64,000 nucleotides of DNA from Bemisia tabaci (lineage: Eukaryota > Arthropoda > Insecta > Hemiptera > Aleyrodidae): contig NC_092794.1 of the NCBI RefSeq assembly GCF_918797505.1, forward strand, positions 61,241,167 through 61,305,166, read 5' to 3'. The first letter of the stretch is position 1. Every line of letters starts with the position of its first letter. Shown one piece after another: positions 34,361 through 44,607 of the stretch. Made by a program: the position numbers and the translations under genes. The notes beneath the pieces are model-generated. The model saw only the letters and a program-made list of their open reading frames with translations, was not told the origin of the DNA and did no database searches.

Positions 34361-34503
34361 ATTGGATTACATTTTGCAATTTGGACCCATAAATTCTAGC
34401 TCGGTTTAAAAACAACGTATGTGCCATTAGTTTCCCTATGCACATAAGTGTTTTTCTAAAAGAGCCAGAATGTATAGTTCTAAATTGCAAAATGCAGTCC
34501 AAT
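34361..34503. mobile_element. Family H foldback, copy 3
   Basis: The ends are ATTGGATTACATTTTGCAAT and ATTGCAAAATGCAGTCCAAT. Confidence 0.8.
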
Positions 34504-35077
34504 TAATCCCTGCAAACTAAGCTCCCTTCTCCGATCTTTATGAAATAAACAAACATATATTGTCATGATGTTATGAAAAATTGTAAATATGGGCGTGTGA
34601 AAAATGAGGATGAAAATGAGAATCTGCATTATCTATCGTTACTTGGTTGCATAATACCCTTGTAAATTTAATGTAATTTACATCCTGTAAATAGATACAA
34701 AGGCATATAATGCTTGTTGCAGTTAAGATGTTTTCAAAGAAAATTTTTAAAATTACAGAGAAAAAACCTTATTAGATTGTCCCATAAGACGCCATGTGAT
34801 CGGGCCGAGGTTAAATTTAATTTTCTGCAAAAATCTCTTCCTCATCAACCCTATTCTCTGCCTTAGAAATACCGTTTAGTCCCTACGGTAATAAGAAAAG
34901 TCCCAGAAGAACAAATTACTTTCTCATCGCCGAAAAGACAACCCCCCCCCCCCCGTCTTCTCTCCTCAGATTCTAAAAGACGCCCCCCCCCCCCTCCCCG
35001 ACTCCGATGCTTCGATCTCCAATAGTAACAGCATCTCCTTCAAAATGATATGATTTTCGATAATATAATCAAGAGAA

Positions 35078-35757
35078 TTACCCAATTAACACTGAGGAGT
35101 ATACGTATGAGCAAAATGATATCCTCAAACCAGATGTCACGGAAGTGTCACGGAAAAAAAGGCTACTCATGCAATGACAACAAATACGAGTGGCAAAATA
35201 ATAACTCCACTGATTGTGAAAAGAATCTCGAGAAGATCGAAAGAAAATCGCCACAGGATCCTCAAATTAGAAATCGCTGGCCAATAAAGTGCGAAACCAC
35301 GTATCTCCGTCTGCGACGTCACAAACCTCCTTTCATACTTTATTTTTCCCTTGAAAAACTTAGTCAACGCAAGTTCTTAAAAACTTCCTTGATTTCTCCT
35401 TCCTGTTTGCAGAATATTTTGAAAAATGTCAAGCCGTACATTTTACTTATTTTTCCTCGAGAGAAAAAAAAATGAAATTTCAATGCAGATACAAGGTTTC
35501 GCACTTTAGCCTTCGATATTATACGTAACCACATTCCCCCCCTCCCCCCCCCCAAAAAAAAAAAGAAGAAAAAAAAAAAAAAAACATTTTGGTGATGGCT
35601 TACCGAATCAACGCTGAGGAACATACGCATGAGCAAAATGACTTCCGAAACGATATCCTCAAACCACATTTCGTAGGAATATCACGGAAAAAAGACTGCC
35701 GAAAATTCGCACAATGACAACTGACACGAGTGACGAATAGTAACTCCACTGATTGTA
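35078..35757. repeat. Diverged direct repeat (two units of about 150 bp)
   Basis: Units at 35078-35220 and 35601-35757 share the order CACTGAGGAGTATACG/CGCTGAGGAACATACG, GAGCAAAATGA, ATATCCTCAAACCA, TCACGGAAAAAA and TAACTCCACTGATTGT. Confidence 0.65.
35286..35512. mobile_element. Family X-like foldback, copy 6 (diverged)
   Basis: GTGCGAAACCACGTATCTCC on the left pairs with AGATACAAGGTTTCGCAC on the right; CTTTCATACTTTATTTTTCC is the family interior. Confidence 0.55.
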
Positions 35758-36638
35758 AAACACAGCAAACTACCGATCTGGACAGAAAAAGTAGAGGCTT
35801 GCAGATTTAAACTTTCAGCGAATGGAAAACAACATGAAAGTAAACTTCGACTATTCACTGCACCTTCCATATTCACGGGATAATTCACTGAGAAGAAATA
35901 TGATAATAAAGCACCGAACATGAAACTACACTGATGGTAATGCACCTCAATTACACGTTTATCACACGCGGTCCACTCAAGCTCACACCCTACGGCTGCC
36001 CAACTTCGACTAACCGAACCACCAGAAGTTCCGAGCCCTCGAGGTCTTCAACGATTTCCTTGTTCTCCTCAAAGACAAAAGAGTGGCTTCGATTTCCAAA
36101 ATATCCCTACATTTTGGGATTCCCAGGTGAAATCGGCACAAGCAAACAAAAGAAAATTCCTTTATTGACCTGAAAACCATAATGATTACAACCATTAATG
36201 TAAACTTCGAGGGATTTCACCTTTGCACTTTTCAATTTTTCATTCATTCCACCTTTTATTCCAGTCCGGCGTTGCCAGATCGTGCGATAATGTGAATATT
36301 TTACATCAGTTTGAAAGGAGAAAAGTAGTGGAAAAACAGCATATCTGGCAACAGTAGAGTCTGGAAAGGACGAGAGGCTTCCTTCTTGGGAAAACCCATG
36401 ATTTACTCGTAAATGTCATCAAAACAAATTGGTTCCGTTTGAAGCATCAAATGTATTCTAGGGAAAGCTTTTTTAAAAAAAATAATAATCGTAATGGACA
36501 TAGATCCTACAAAAAAGAAAAAAATCAAAAGAAAAAAAGGCGAGAATAAAACGTGAACAGTTCTATTTTTCTAATTTCTTAATTTTAGACACTTTTTAGC
36601 ATGATAAAAGTTCACCCCATGCCTATCATTATCAGAAC

Positions 36639-36670
<32 letters not shown>

Positions 36671-36776
36671 TGAGTAATTTATTCCCTTTTCAGTGTAAGC
36701 TTGTAATTTTTCTTCAGTAACGGTGTAAGGTACCTCCGTTTGCATTTCAAAAATCACTTATTCATTTCTAGCCTCA

Positions 36777-36860
36777 AGCCGACGGTGAAACTATCAAACC
36801 ACGTATTTCGTTTACGGTCTTTAAAAATCTCCGCTTCTGTTTCATTTTTTTAAGGGAGAT
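36777..36860. repeat. Family X left-half fragment
   Basis: GCCGACGGTGAAACTATCAA and TTAAAAATCTCCGCTTCTGT match an X left arm. Confidence 0.45.
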
Positions 36861-37026
36861 CAATGCAACATCATTCCTTGAAATTTTTTCAGAAGTAGCT
36901 TAATATTTTTATGCATTCTGCAGAATATTTTCTAATAGGGTGAGGTAAAAATATTTTGAGAGTCTCATTTAAATCACTCACGAAACAATTTTTAACGCAC
37001 GTCCTCTTTCGTATGTTGGATAAATA

Positions 37027-37170
37027 TTTGCACTGCATTTCGCAATAAGAAACTACAATTTCTGGCGCATACATAAAAACGCCCATTTGAATATTAAAAC
37101 TAATAGCATAAATGTTGTTTCTAGAATGATCCACAAATTTTCGTTCCTAATTGCAAGTTGTAGTCCATTT
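37027..37170. mobile_element. Family H foldback, copy 4
   Basis: The left arm has TTTCGCAATAAGAAACTACA; the right arm TAATTGCAAGTTGTAGTCCA. It lies 0.2 kb from the antisense exon at 37377. Confidence 0.75.
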
Positions 37171-37376
37171 AAAACGGCTGCGATAGGATTGCGCGAATGC
37201 CCTCTTTTTTACCCTTTTGGAGATGCATAATAGGATCGCGCGAATTTTTCTGGAATTGAAAACTCACATTTTTGCGCGGATATTCAGTGTTCAACGAGGA
37301 AGCGTTAATCTGGCAACCATGGTAGTTAGTGGTAGATATCGACATTGCGAAGACTGTTCAAGCCCTCCTCACTTAC

Positions 37377-37482
37377 GGTCATGTCTCTCTTCGATGGATA
37401 GCCCTCGCAGCACGAATGGCCCAGAGAGCTTTCATAGACGATTAAAAAGTTGACCAGGGCCTTGTAGCTGCCATGCCAACCA
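37377..37482 (-). CDS. Antisense nested gene, exon a (unrecognised protein)
   Basis: On the minus strand a tract ending TTTTTTTCAG is followed by 106 open bases and a GACC|GTAAGT donor. One base completes a codon from an upstream exon, then 35 codons begin GWHGSYKALVNFLIVYESS and continue SLGHSCCEGYPSKRDMT, ending in phase 0. The other frame checked from this acceptor meets a stop. Adjacent Cys-Cys and Gly/Tyr spacing suggest a folded, perhaps extracellular, protein, but I do not recognise the family and give no function. The exon lies within the 13-kb intron of the perlecan-like gene, on the opposite strand. Its partner exon lies 3.6 kb further along at 33699-33806 in matching phase. A decayed retrocopy is unlikely because both splice sites are intact. 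Confidence 0.6.
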
Positions 37483-37920
37483 CTGAAAAAAACTACATGT
37501 AAAAAATCGTAGAAAAACCATGTAAGTTTTTTAAGAGATGGATGGATTCAAAACCTGACGGATGCACTCGAATGAAAAGCGTGTATTTATCTCTGATTGC
37601 ATCGTTATGCACAAATTTTATGTTTTATTTTTAATAAATGTTTTTAAAAAGCTACGCACAGTTTTTCTGAAAAGTTTCCGCAAGTTCATCTACATGATCT
37701 CAAATAAAAGTATCGAAAATTTCGACGCGATATTTTTGTTCGTTCTATTTTCTTTTAATGTAACAAGAAAAAAAAAATCAATATCATCCAAGTCTCTGAA
37801 TAGTTACCATGAAGATACGCATTTTACCTTTAATTATGGTAAAAACTGGAGCAGAAAGCCGATAATGATGACATAGCATGCCTACAGTCTTATAAGTGCT
37901 AATAAATATGCGTGTCACTC

Positions 37921-38070
37921 CAACTGGCCGTTTGGCGCAATGCGAGAAGTATTCATGCAGTCTTGTAGGCGCTGATATGGGCCCTATGCCGAACGCACTA
38001 TTTGGCGCAATGCTTGAAGTATTCCTAAAGTCTTGCAGGCGCTAATATACGTTTAACGCTGGCACACCTT
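37921..38070. repeat. Family K tandem pair, second location
   Basis: Two direct copies carry TTTGGCGCAATGCGAGAAGT and GTCTTGTAGGCGCTGATAT. Confidence 0.65.
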
Positions 38071-38084
38071 AGAGCGTCCCGTAA

Positions 38085-38220
38085 CTGGACCACATTTTGC
38101 AATTACGATATCGTCCTTCATTTCTGGAACGGTCTACCTGCGTAAGGAAACTCTCGGCACATATGATGTTTCTAATTTGAGCCAGAAATTGCAGTTTCCT
38201 AATTGCAAAATCCAGTACAA
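38085..38220. mobile_element. Family H foldback, copy 5
   Basis: The ends are TGGACCACATTTTGCAATTA and TAATTGCAAAATCCAGTACA. Confidence 0.75.
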
Positions 38221-39546
38221 GAACGGATCTTGAGTTTGCGGTTTAGTTTCAGTTAAAAGTCACCTTCCATCCAAGTTATCAAGAAACCTTCAAGAAATCA
38301 ATGTATTTCACGTTTTCTCGAATTGGACATTTTGCTGTCACTCTCAAATAAGCCATTCATGCTTGACTTTAACTTGGTCGATTACCTAAGTCTCTCACTT
38401 CTTAAAGCTGACTGAATTCACAATTTTTACTTCAGAGCCCCGCAGACTGCTATAAGCGCTTCTCTAATGCTTTCCGCTGCATATTTTACTCTCCCCATTT
38501 TTGCCCAGCCGAATAAAACGGCCAAACGAGCTTTTAATGAATGAGCTTTGTTTTTGTTTTTCCTTTTATTGCTTCTGAACGGTGCAATTATAACCGCCGG
38601 GAAATGCTCGTCGGCTGGAGTCAATCACTCAAAGGGACACGCTTCTTTGCAACGGCGTGTTGAAAAATGCTGTTTTGAAAGAATAATCATTTTTAAAAGT
38701 GTAGTCACCATCCGGATAATTTTGCCGAAACTTTTCCTAATGCATTCCGGCTGCGGAATTAAAACGGGTTGCGATTATTCTCATAGGTACTCGGAGAGCT
38801 CGCAGGAACCGTGTTTCTTACAAAAACGCACCCTAAACATTGTATTTGAATCATTAAAATGTATTGAATCTTCCAAAACAGCGGCCGGTTAATGTTCAAA
38901 ATTGCTGAAAATGGTTTTTTTTTCAAAAGTCTAACTTCAAATTCGTTTTCTGATGCTGAAATACCTCCACATATGAAGTTATAGGCAAATCCATCAGCAA
39001 AAGCTGAGTCGCCAATTTTCGGCCATTTTGATCTTTAACCGGTCCTCATTTTGAAACGGTTTGAGATATTGACGTTGGGGTTGCACAAAAAGTTTTCTTA
39101 TTTATACCCTTTCGATCAAGGATGAAGGTCTTTCTGTTTGAAAAAAAAAGTTGGATAATCTTTACCCTAAATAGGGAAAAGGTTAGAGGGAGTGAAAGGG
39201 ACTTCTAATTCACACTGTAAAATTACATATTGATACATTAATTAATGATCACATATTCTCATCATATTACTTGATGAGCCTTTCAAATGAGAGATGAAAG
39301 ACAAAGGTAACTAGAGAGAGAAAAGTTGCCTCGCTCGAGAACGTATGCGTGTTATTTGTGGTAGCAGCGCACGTTGAGATTAAGTCCGTCAATTTGAAAA
39401 TCCCGCGTCTAGTTCATAATTCCCGCGTCTATTTTCCCTCCAAAACGAAACCGGAAATCCCATGATTTTCCCTCCAAGACAAGAAGAGCGGAAGCGGAAA
39501 CAAAAAAAGTAAACATTCTCGATTATTAAACCTATAACCTCGAAGT
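38221..39546. other. Non-coding, nothing recognised
   Basis: Upstream of antisense exon a, so 5' exons of that gene may be here. I could not find one with both splice sites. Confidence 0.4.
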
Positions 39547-39730
39547 CATAGAGAAAAAAAAGGAGGTGTTTGCATTTCGGGCATCTTGGAGTATTTTGAT
39601 GACTTGATGACGTAGGTGGGTACAGCTGGGTACAGGGACGTCCCCTTCACACTGTACCCACCTACGTCATCAAGTCATCAAAAAATTCCAAGATGCCCGA
39701 AATGCAAACACCTCCTTTTTTTTCTCTATG
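39547..39730. repeat. Near-perfect long hairpin 2
   Basis: The arms are about 80 bp: CATAGAGAAAAAAAAGGAGG and its complement, then GATGACTTGATGACGTAGGT and its complement. It ends 0.4 kb before SEA exon 1. Confidence 0.9.
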
Positions 39731-40128
39731 CCTCGAAGTTTCTCGTGTCTGCACCTAACTTGTTATCTACATGGTTTTCTACATTTTCTATCAAACCGCG
39801 AAATAAATTCTGAACTCTCCCCTGGTTCTAGCCTAGCATTTATTTTTCTGAAAGATACAAGCTGACTCTTTGATGTAGGTATTCGTTTTTGTAGATTCTG
39901 CCCTCACCAAGTGTAATTGACAGTATTTTTGCTTTAATTTTTCTCAGGCGGTAAGAAGGGATTGAGGTATTTTGGTTACGGCCATCAATTAATTTATATG
40001 TTTTCCATGTATTCACGGCCATCATGGTACTTAGATCATCAGTCATAATTAAAGATTGTCCCCAGGTGATCGACTACTCCAATAAGTTATCATTCGTTTC
40101 ATCAGCTGAAATTTTTCTTCAATTGCAG

Positions 40129-40288
40129 ATTTCTATCGAATAACAATAGTCATCAATGAACCGTACAATGAGCAATATCTGGATCATGAGAGCGTGGTTT
40201 TCAAGCAGCTGTCTGCGAACCTGTCCTCAGCAATTGATGACATCCTTCGCTTTCTTGGCCAGTTTTCTTCAAACCTCATTGCTGTATC
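40129..40288 (+). CDS. Perlecan-like gene, SEA domain first half
   Basis: The exon follows a clear acceptor (atttttcttcaattgcag) and ends at TC|GTAAGT. It enters in phase 1 and leaves in phase 2. The peptide starts FYRITIVINEPYNEQYLDHE and ends FLGQFSSNLIAV. It has the opening beta strand and following helix of a SEA (sperm protein, enterokinase, agrin) domain, as in perlecan domain I, where SEA lies between the glycosaminoglycan sites and the LDLa modules. The domain is extracellular and is often found in heavily glycosylated proteins. A truncated non-LTR retrotransposon tail lies about 95 bp downstream in the intron. Confidence 0.88.
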
Positions 40289-40382
40289 GTAAGTAGAGAA
40301 GTGTTAAGTCTAACGTAATTTTGTGTTCATTTAAAATCTCTGTTGACAAACCTGTACATTTCTTCGGATGCAGTTTTGAGTA

Positions 40383-40678
40383 AGATGGTAGTCATATGTC
40401 TAACATACCCAAGCAGATCATGACCAAGCAGTTGGTATGGTATGGGCATGTGCAGAGAATGGCTGATACCAGGTTGCCTAAGAAGGTGTCGGAGTGGGTC
40501 CCCCTAGGTAGGCCACAGAGAGAGCGTCTAGCCAAACAGTGGGTTGAGGGCATCTGTGAAGAGATGGAGAGATGCCAGCGTCCGGAGGATCACTACCATG
40601 ACAGATCAGGGCGGGTAGGCGTTGCAGAGCGCCCTAGCGCGCCGTTAAAGCGGCCTATACATATACATACATGCTCCT
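40383..40678 (+). pseudogene. Non-LTR retrotransposon tail, 5'-truncated, copy 1
   Basis: An open stretch encodes IMTKQLVWYGHVQRMAD, then TRLPKKVSEWVPLGRPQRER and QWVEGICEEMERCQ. The W-x-GHV-x-RM ... LP-K-x-x-EW-x-P ... RP pattern is the typical C-terminal end of reverse-transcriptase proteins of non-LTR elements (RTE/CR1/jockey-like; clade not decidable). A 3' region with GTCGCAGAGCGCCCTAG-like sequence and a TACATA-rich tail follows. The insertion is 5'-truncated and lies in a perlecan-like intron, sense to the gene. Confidence 0.8.
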
Positions 40679-41072
40679 AGACTTTTTGAACATAACTACG
40701 TATGAAGTGAAACACCTAAAATTTTGTATCTAAGTAGGTGTGTTATGCTTGGTTGCTGTGGTTATTTATAGGTTCCCTCGGACCCCACTCTGAAGCTCTG
40801 CAAATCCCCTGAACCCTCCTTTGCAGCTCAGGGAGTTTAATAGATCCCTCCGGTCAGGCTGTCCTCTAGTAAAATCGAGGAACCTCTTTGATAAGGTGTC
40901 CTTCTGGCCCCCCTTTTAAAAGTTCCTAGTTCTGCCCAAGGCTGGATTTGCTCTCTATCTTTCTTTCTATTTGTGTCTTCTGAAGATTTACCTCAAGGAT
41001 CGCTCAAGATGCTCATAAGAAAACTTGATAGCTAAGTATCCAAACAAAGACTGACACAAGGGTACCTCCACT

Positions 41073-41330
41073 TATCGATGGTGAAACTACCAGACGACGT
41101 ATCTTGGTTTGCGACATTGTAGACTTCCTGTCATACTTTATTTTTTACATGGAAAACCATTCTACATCAATTTTTGAAAACTACCATAATTTTTCTTTTC
41201 CTTGCAGAGAATACCCTGTGAAAATTTTAAGTATGAAATTTATTTGTTCTTCGTTAAACAAATAAAATGGGAGCAGAGATTTTTAAACACTGCAAACGAG
41301 AAACATGGTCTGGTGGTTTCACTGTCGATA
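41073..41330. mobile_element. Family X foldback, copy 1
   Basis: The ends are TATCGATGGTGAAACTACCA and its complement TGGTGGTTTCACTGTCGATA. The interior has GACTTCCTGTCATACTTTAT. Confidence 0.8.
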
Positions 41331-41425
41331 TAGTAAAGATTCAATGAGAATGAGATTGAGTAATTCAGAGTATCATTGTTTAAAAAGTTTTTCCAGCAAT
41401 ACCTCAGTTATTGTATGAATTGAGG

Positions 41426-41671
41426 CATTTTTTGGTAAATGGGCGCATGAGACTTTCAATGCTGCTAAGATTGTGGAACGTGGTTCTCTAGTCGTAAGTA
41501 ACTTTTCCAACAGTTTTGCTTTTGATTGTTCCCTGAATTTGCTCCGAGTTTTTTCTTGCTGTTGTGAAGAAGTAAGTTGACTGTGAATAAATTTCATCTG
41601 CCGCAAATGCTACAACTAATTGCACATCCATAGCAGCATTGAAAGCCTCATATGCTCTTTTACCAAAAAAG
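41426..41671. mobile_element. Family EE foldback, copy 1
   Basis: TTTTTTGGTAAATGGGCGCA, then AGACTTTCAATGCTGCTAAG, pair with GCAGCATTGAAAGCCTCATA, then TGCTCTTTTACCAAAAAA. Confidence 0.75.
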
Positions 41672-41821
41672 TAGTCAATTGTGGAGGAAGCCTGAGCCGA
41701 ATTCTAGATCGTTGGAAATGCACATAAACACATTTAAACGGCCTAAAATAGGTATGGAGAAAACGAAGAAAAAAACATATAAATAAGATTAATGTATAAA
41801 CGTGCCTCATCAGCCTTCCTT

Positions 41822-42085
41822 ACATATCGACAGTGTAAGTCGGAAATCATAGCACTTGGTTGCGATGTCGCAGACTTCCTGTCATACTTTCTTTTTTAAA
41901 CGGGAAACTACGCAACGGCAACTCATTGAAACTGCTGTGATTTTTCTTCTCGGTGCGTAAAAATTCTACAAAAAATTCAAGGAATGATTTCAATTTGTTC
42001 TCCTTTAAAAAAATAACAAAGAGGCGGAAATTCTCTGACAATGCAAACAAGTTATGTGATTGCCGACTTACACCGTCGATATGTG
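41822..42085. mobile_element. Family X foldback, copy 2
   Basis: The ends are ACATATCGACAGTGTAAGTC and GACTTACACCGTCGATATGT; it shares GACTTCCTGTCATACTTT with copy 1. Confidence 0.8.
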
Positions 42086-42299
42086 ATAGATGAAGAATTC
42101 AGGTATATTTTACTGTATTTCCTTTGCAACATTATATAAAAGTCTTGCCGTGTGAAATGAATAGGCTAGAAGTTCAACCTTCATGTGTATATTACGGCCA
42201 TTCACTGTAGTATATTCATTAAAATTTATCAGTATCTATTTATTTGTCCAAAAACTTTCTGATAAAAAATTTAAAATGCGCTTTTTTCTGTGTTTACAG

Positions 42300-42466
42300 C
42301 CCTGTCCAAGACATGTTTTTTCTCAAAGCCACCGTAGATATTGAGGCAATAGACAACCATGACAAGTCAGTCGTTTATGATACACTGCACGATATCATTC
42401 GAACACGAAGAAAAATTGGCCACTTCCCTGTCGAAGAAAGTGGTTTCACATTTAGAGATTTTAATT
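42300..42466 (+). CDS. Perlecan-like gene, SEA domain second half
   Basis: The acceptor is ttttttctgtgtttacag and the donor AATT|GTAAGTT. The single first base completes a Ser codon begun in the previous exon, so the junction reads LIAVSPVQDMFFLKAT. The rest includes VVYDTLHDIIRTRRKIGHFP and GFTFRDFN. The pattern of a hydrophobic strand, a helix with spaced hydrophobic residues and a final G-F-x-F-R motif matches the C-terminal half of the perlecan SEA domain (vertebrate perlecan ends this domain with a similar GFQFR stretch). It leaves in phase 1, the phase used by all the LDLa exons that follow. Confidence 0.88.
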
Positions 42467-42516
42467 GTAAGTTAATATCAATAACTTCTTTGACTGCACA
42501 TGAGCTATCACCCGTA

Positions 42517-42777
42517 ATTGGACTGCGTTAAGCAGAAAGGATTCAAGCCACGTCAGCTATTGCCAAATTTAATCGGGCAATTAAATATTTTACATGAAAA
42601 CAGTTGTGCAGATTTTTGTGCAAATTTCAGTGAATTTTTGCATAGCACAAAGCAAATTCCTCAACATTTTCAGAGAAATCCGCACAAATGTTCTCTTGTA
42701 AAAAATTAAGTTGCTCAGTTAAATTTAGCAATAGCTGATAAGGCTTGGTTCCTTCCTGCTGAATGCGGTCCAATTCT
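42517..42777. mobile_element. Family W foldback, copy 4
   Basis: The left arm is TTGGACTGCGTTAAGCAGAA, then GTCAGCTATTGCCAAATTTA; the right arm is its complement. It begins 50 bp after the SEA exon donor. Confidence 0.8.
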
Positions 42778-43245
42778 GGAACAGTATTTGGAGGGTTGTT
42801 CTCGTTAAAATCTGGATAAGCTGTTTTCTTAAAACCATTCCATTTTTGGGGGTTGCATCTCTCATATTGCAACCTTTTGCTTGTGTTTGAAATTTTGCCA
42901 AGAATGCTCTCTGGTAAGAGAACTTGGCAGCAGTCTGACTTCCAAAAATTTCTAATGTTTAGCAAACTCTCTCTCTTTCTCAAAAGGAGAAAACTACAGG
43001 TGGCCTCAAAAGTTCACTCAAATAAGCCTGATTTATGGAAAGTCTAAGATAATCTGCTTGGCTTTTGCATTTCCGTGTGCCATGCTTGGGCACCTACTTC
43101 ATTAAATTTTGGTACCCTTTCAACTTACCATCTTTTTTTACTTATTTATCTTTCTTTGTTTTGATTAATTTTGGGTTTTTTTTTTTTCATTTTGTTTTTC
43201 TATACTTTTTTATTTCGAAAGGCAAACGTACAATCCTTATATCCC

Positions 43246-43530
43246 CTGCAGCCTGATTGTTGAAATTTTGTGTTTGTTGGGTTGAAATGTATGACATAGG
43301 TTAAATGGCAAAGATTGATTGGTCGGTTATGTCTTATCGCTGCTTTGTCGTACTTTATTGGTTGGATTGGACGACAAATTAAAGGCATCTCTTAAGTATC
43401 CGTTAGTTTGTCGTCCATTCCACCCAACAAAGAAACGATAAGACATAGCCGACCAATCATGCTTCGCCATTTAACTTATGTCATCCATTTCCACCTGACA
43501 AACACAAAATTTCAACAATTAGGCTGCAGA
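43246..43530. repeat. Long hairpin 3
   Basis: The outer ends CTGCAGCCTGATTGTTGAAA and its near complement; inside, CGGTTATGTCTTATCG pairs with CGATAAGACATAGCCG. It lies in the intron before LDLa exon 1. Confidence 0.85.
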
Positions 43531-44317
43531 TACCGTACTTTAGCCTGGAATCTGCAAAAGAGTATCAATCCGATGCTTTATATAATGAATATGATAGCCA
43601 TTTAGATTCTCTCTCCCACAATTTGTACATACATCTATTTTTTTCCAACCATTAATAATTTGCAGGAATTGAAGGCCTATATTCTGAATAATTTTAAAGA
43701 CTTCTGGACCATATTTTTAATGGTGTGTATTAAACCATTTAGATGGCTTTTTGATGAGAAAAATCCGGTAATTTGAGTCATAAATGTTGGAGAGTGGGGG
43801 CATCGAATGGTGGAGGCCAAATCTAGTCTATCCAAAAACACAGGTAGATTTGATGATTTGATGGGAGTTAGCCCAGTTGTTCAGGAATGGAGAGTTTTTA
43901 AAGTTGGAGGGAGGAGTGGGTAATCATTTCATGAAACAGCCATTACTCTTTGGAAAATGAAGTCTCTTCCTGGGAGAATGGTTAAACCTTTCCGGTCACC
44001 TCCCAGTTAACGATTCACCAGACAGGATAGAAATTAAGGACCAAAATATATGCCGAAATTTTACGCAGACTATGATAGACATTGACCATTTTTAACTTGT
44101 ACGAGCTTTCAATGCCTACTTTGGCCTTAGTTAAGAACATGTGGTTTTTTGGGGAGCGGAATGTTTGAACTTACTGTTTTTGCTGTTATTTATGAATTTT
44201 CATCGCTCACTCAGTGATGTAATTTATGAAAGTTTTCGGTACATTTAACATATTCTGTGTAAAATTTTGATATGAAAACATGTGCTTTAATGCTGAATTT
44301 CTAACTCTGTCATTGTG

Positions 44318-44323
44318 CCACTG

Positions 44324-44353
<30 letters not shown>
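44318..44353. repeat. Poly-T run before LDLa exon 1
   Basis: About 30 T, 0.13 kb upstream of the LDLa exon 1 acceptor, within a very T-rich intron end. Confidence 0.9.
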
Positions 44354-44354
<1 letters not shown>

Positions 44355-44475
44355 CCCTACCTTGTAGGTATTATTTTTTTGTTACTTTTTGGTGATTTTT
44401 TTAATATTATTTTTCCCTATATTATTTTCCCATTATTATTTTTTGGTTTTGTTTCTTTTTTTGTTTATTTATCAG

Positions 44476-44607
44476 TGGGTACACCTGGATCTTGCACTGC
44501 CAATCAGATTTTTTGCGTTCCATCTGACACTTGTTTACCTGTAAGTGCTAGGTGTAATTCAACTCAAGAATGTTCTGATGGTTCCGATGAATTAGGGTGT
44601 CCCACAA
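44476..44607 (+). CDS. Perlecan-like gene, LDL-receptor class A module 1
   Basis: This is a 132-base exon, phase 1 at both ends, the classic design of LDLa modules. The acceptor follows a very T-rich stretch ending tatttatcag, and the donor is ACAA|GTAAGT. The module has six cysteines in the expected order: CTANQIFC, then DTCLPVSARC, then ECSDGSDELGC. The closing C-S-D-G-S-D-E motif supplies the acidic residues that bind calcium. In perlecan these modules follow the SEA domain directly, as here. The 2-kb intron before it ends with about 30 consecutive T's and other T-rich runs that extend the polypyrimidine tract. Confidence 0.93.

Larger units (their letters stand above)
33807..37376. other. 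Intron of the antisense gene
   Basis: It lies between the two minus-strand exons. It contains H copies 3 and 4, X-like elements, the diverged direct repeat, and poly-C, poly-A and poly-T runs. A + frame at 36010-36126 ends in a donor-like CCCAG|GTGAAA but has no acceptor in frame. Confidence 0.5.

Noticed and set aside
35050..35475. 141-codon + frame
   Set aside because: It spans one unit of a diverged direct repeat and half of an X-like foldback; Lys/Asn-rich, no splice sites.
38427..38624. Minus frame as a possible 5' exon of the antisense gene
   Set aside because: No usable donor in the required phase.
39840..40080. Minus frame reading MTDDLSTMMAVNTWKTYK
   Set aside because: Looks somewhat protein-like, and GTGAGG could be a donor, but the phase does not fit antisense exon a and the acceptor is poor.
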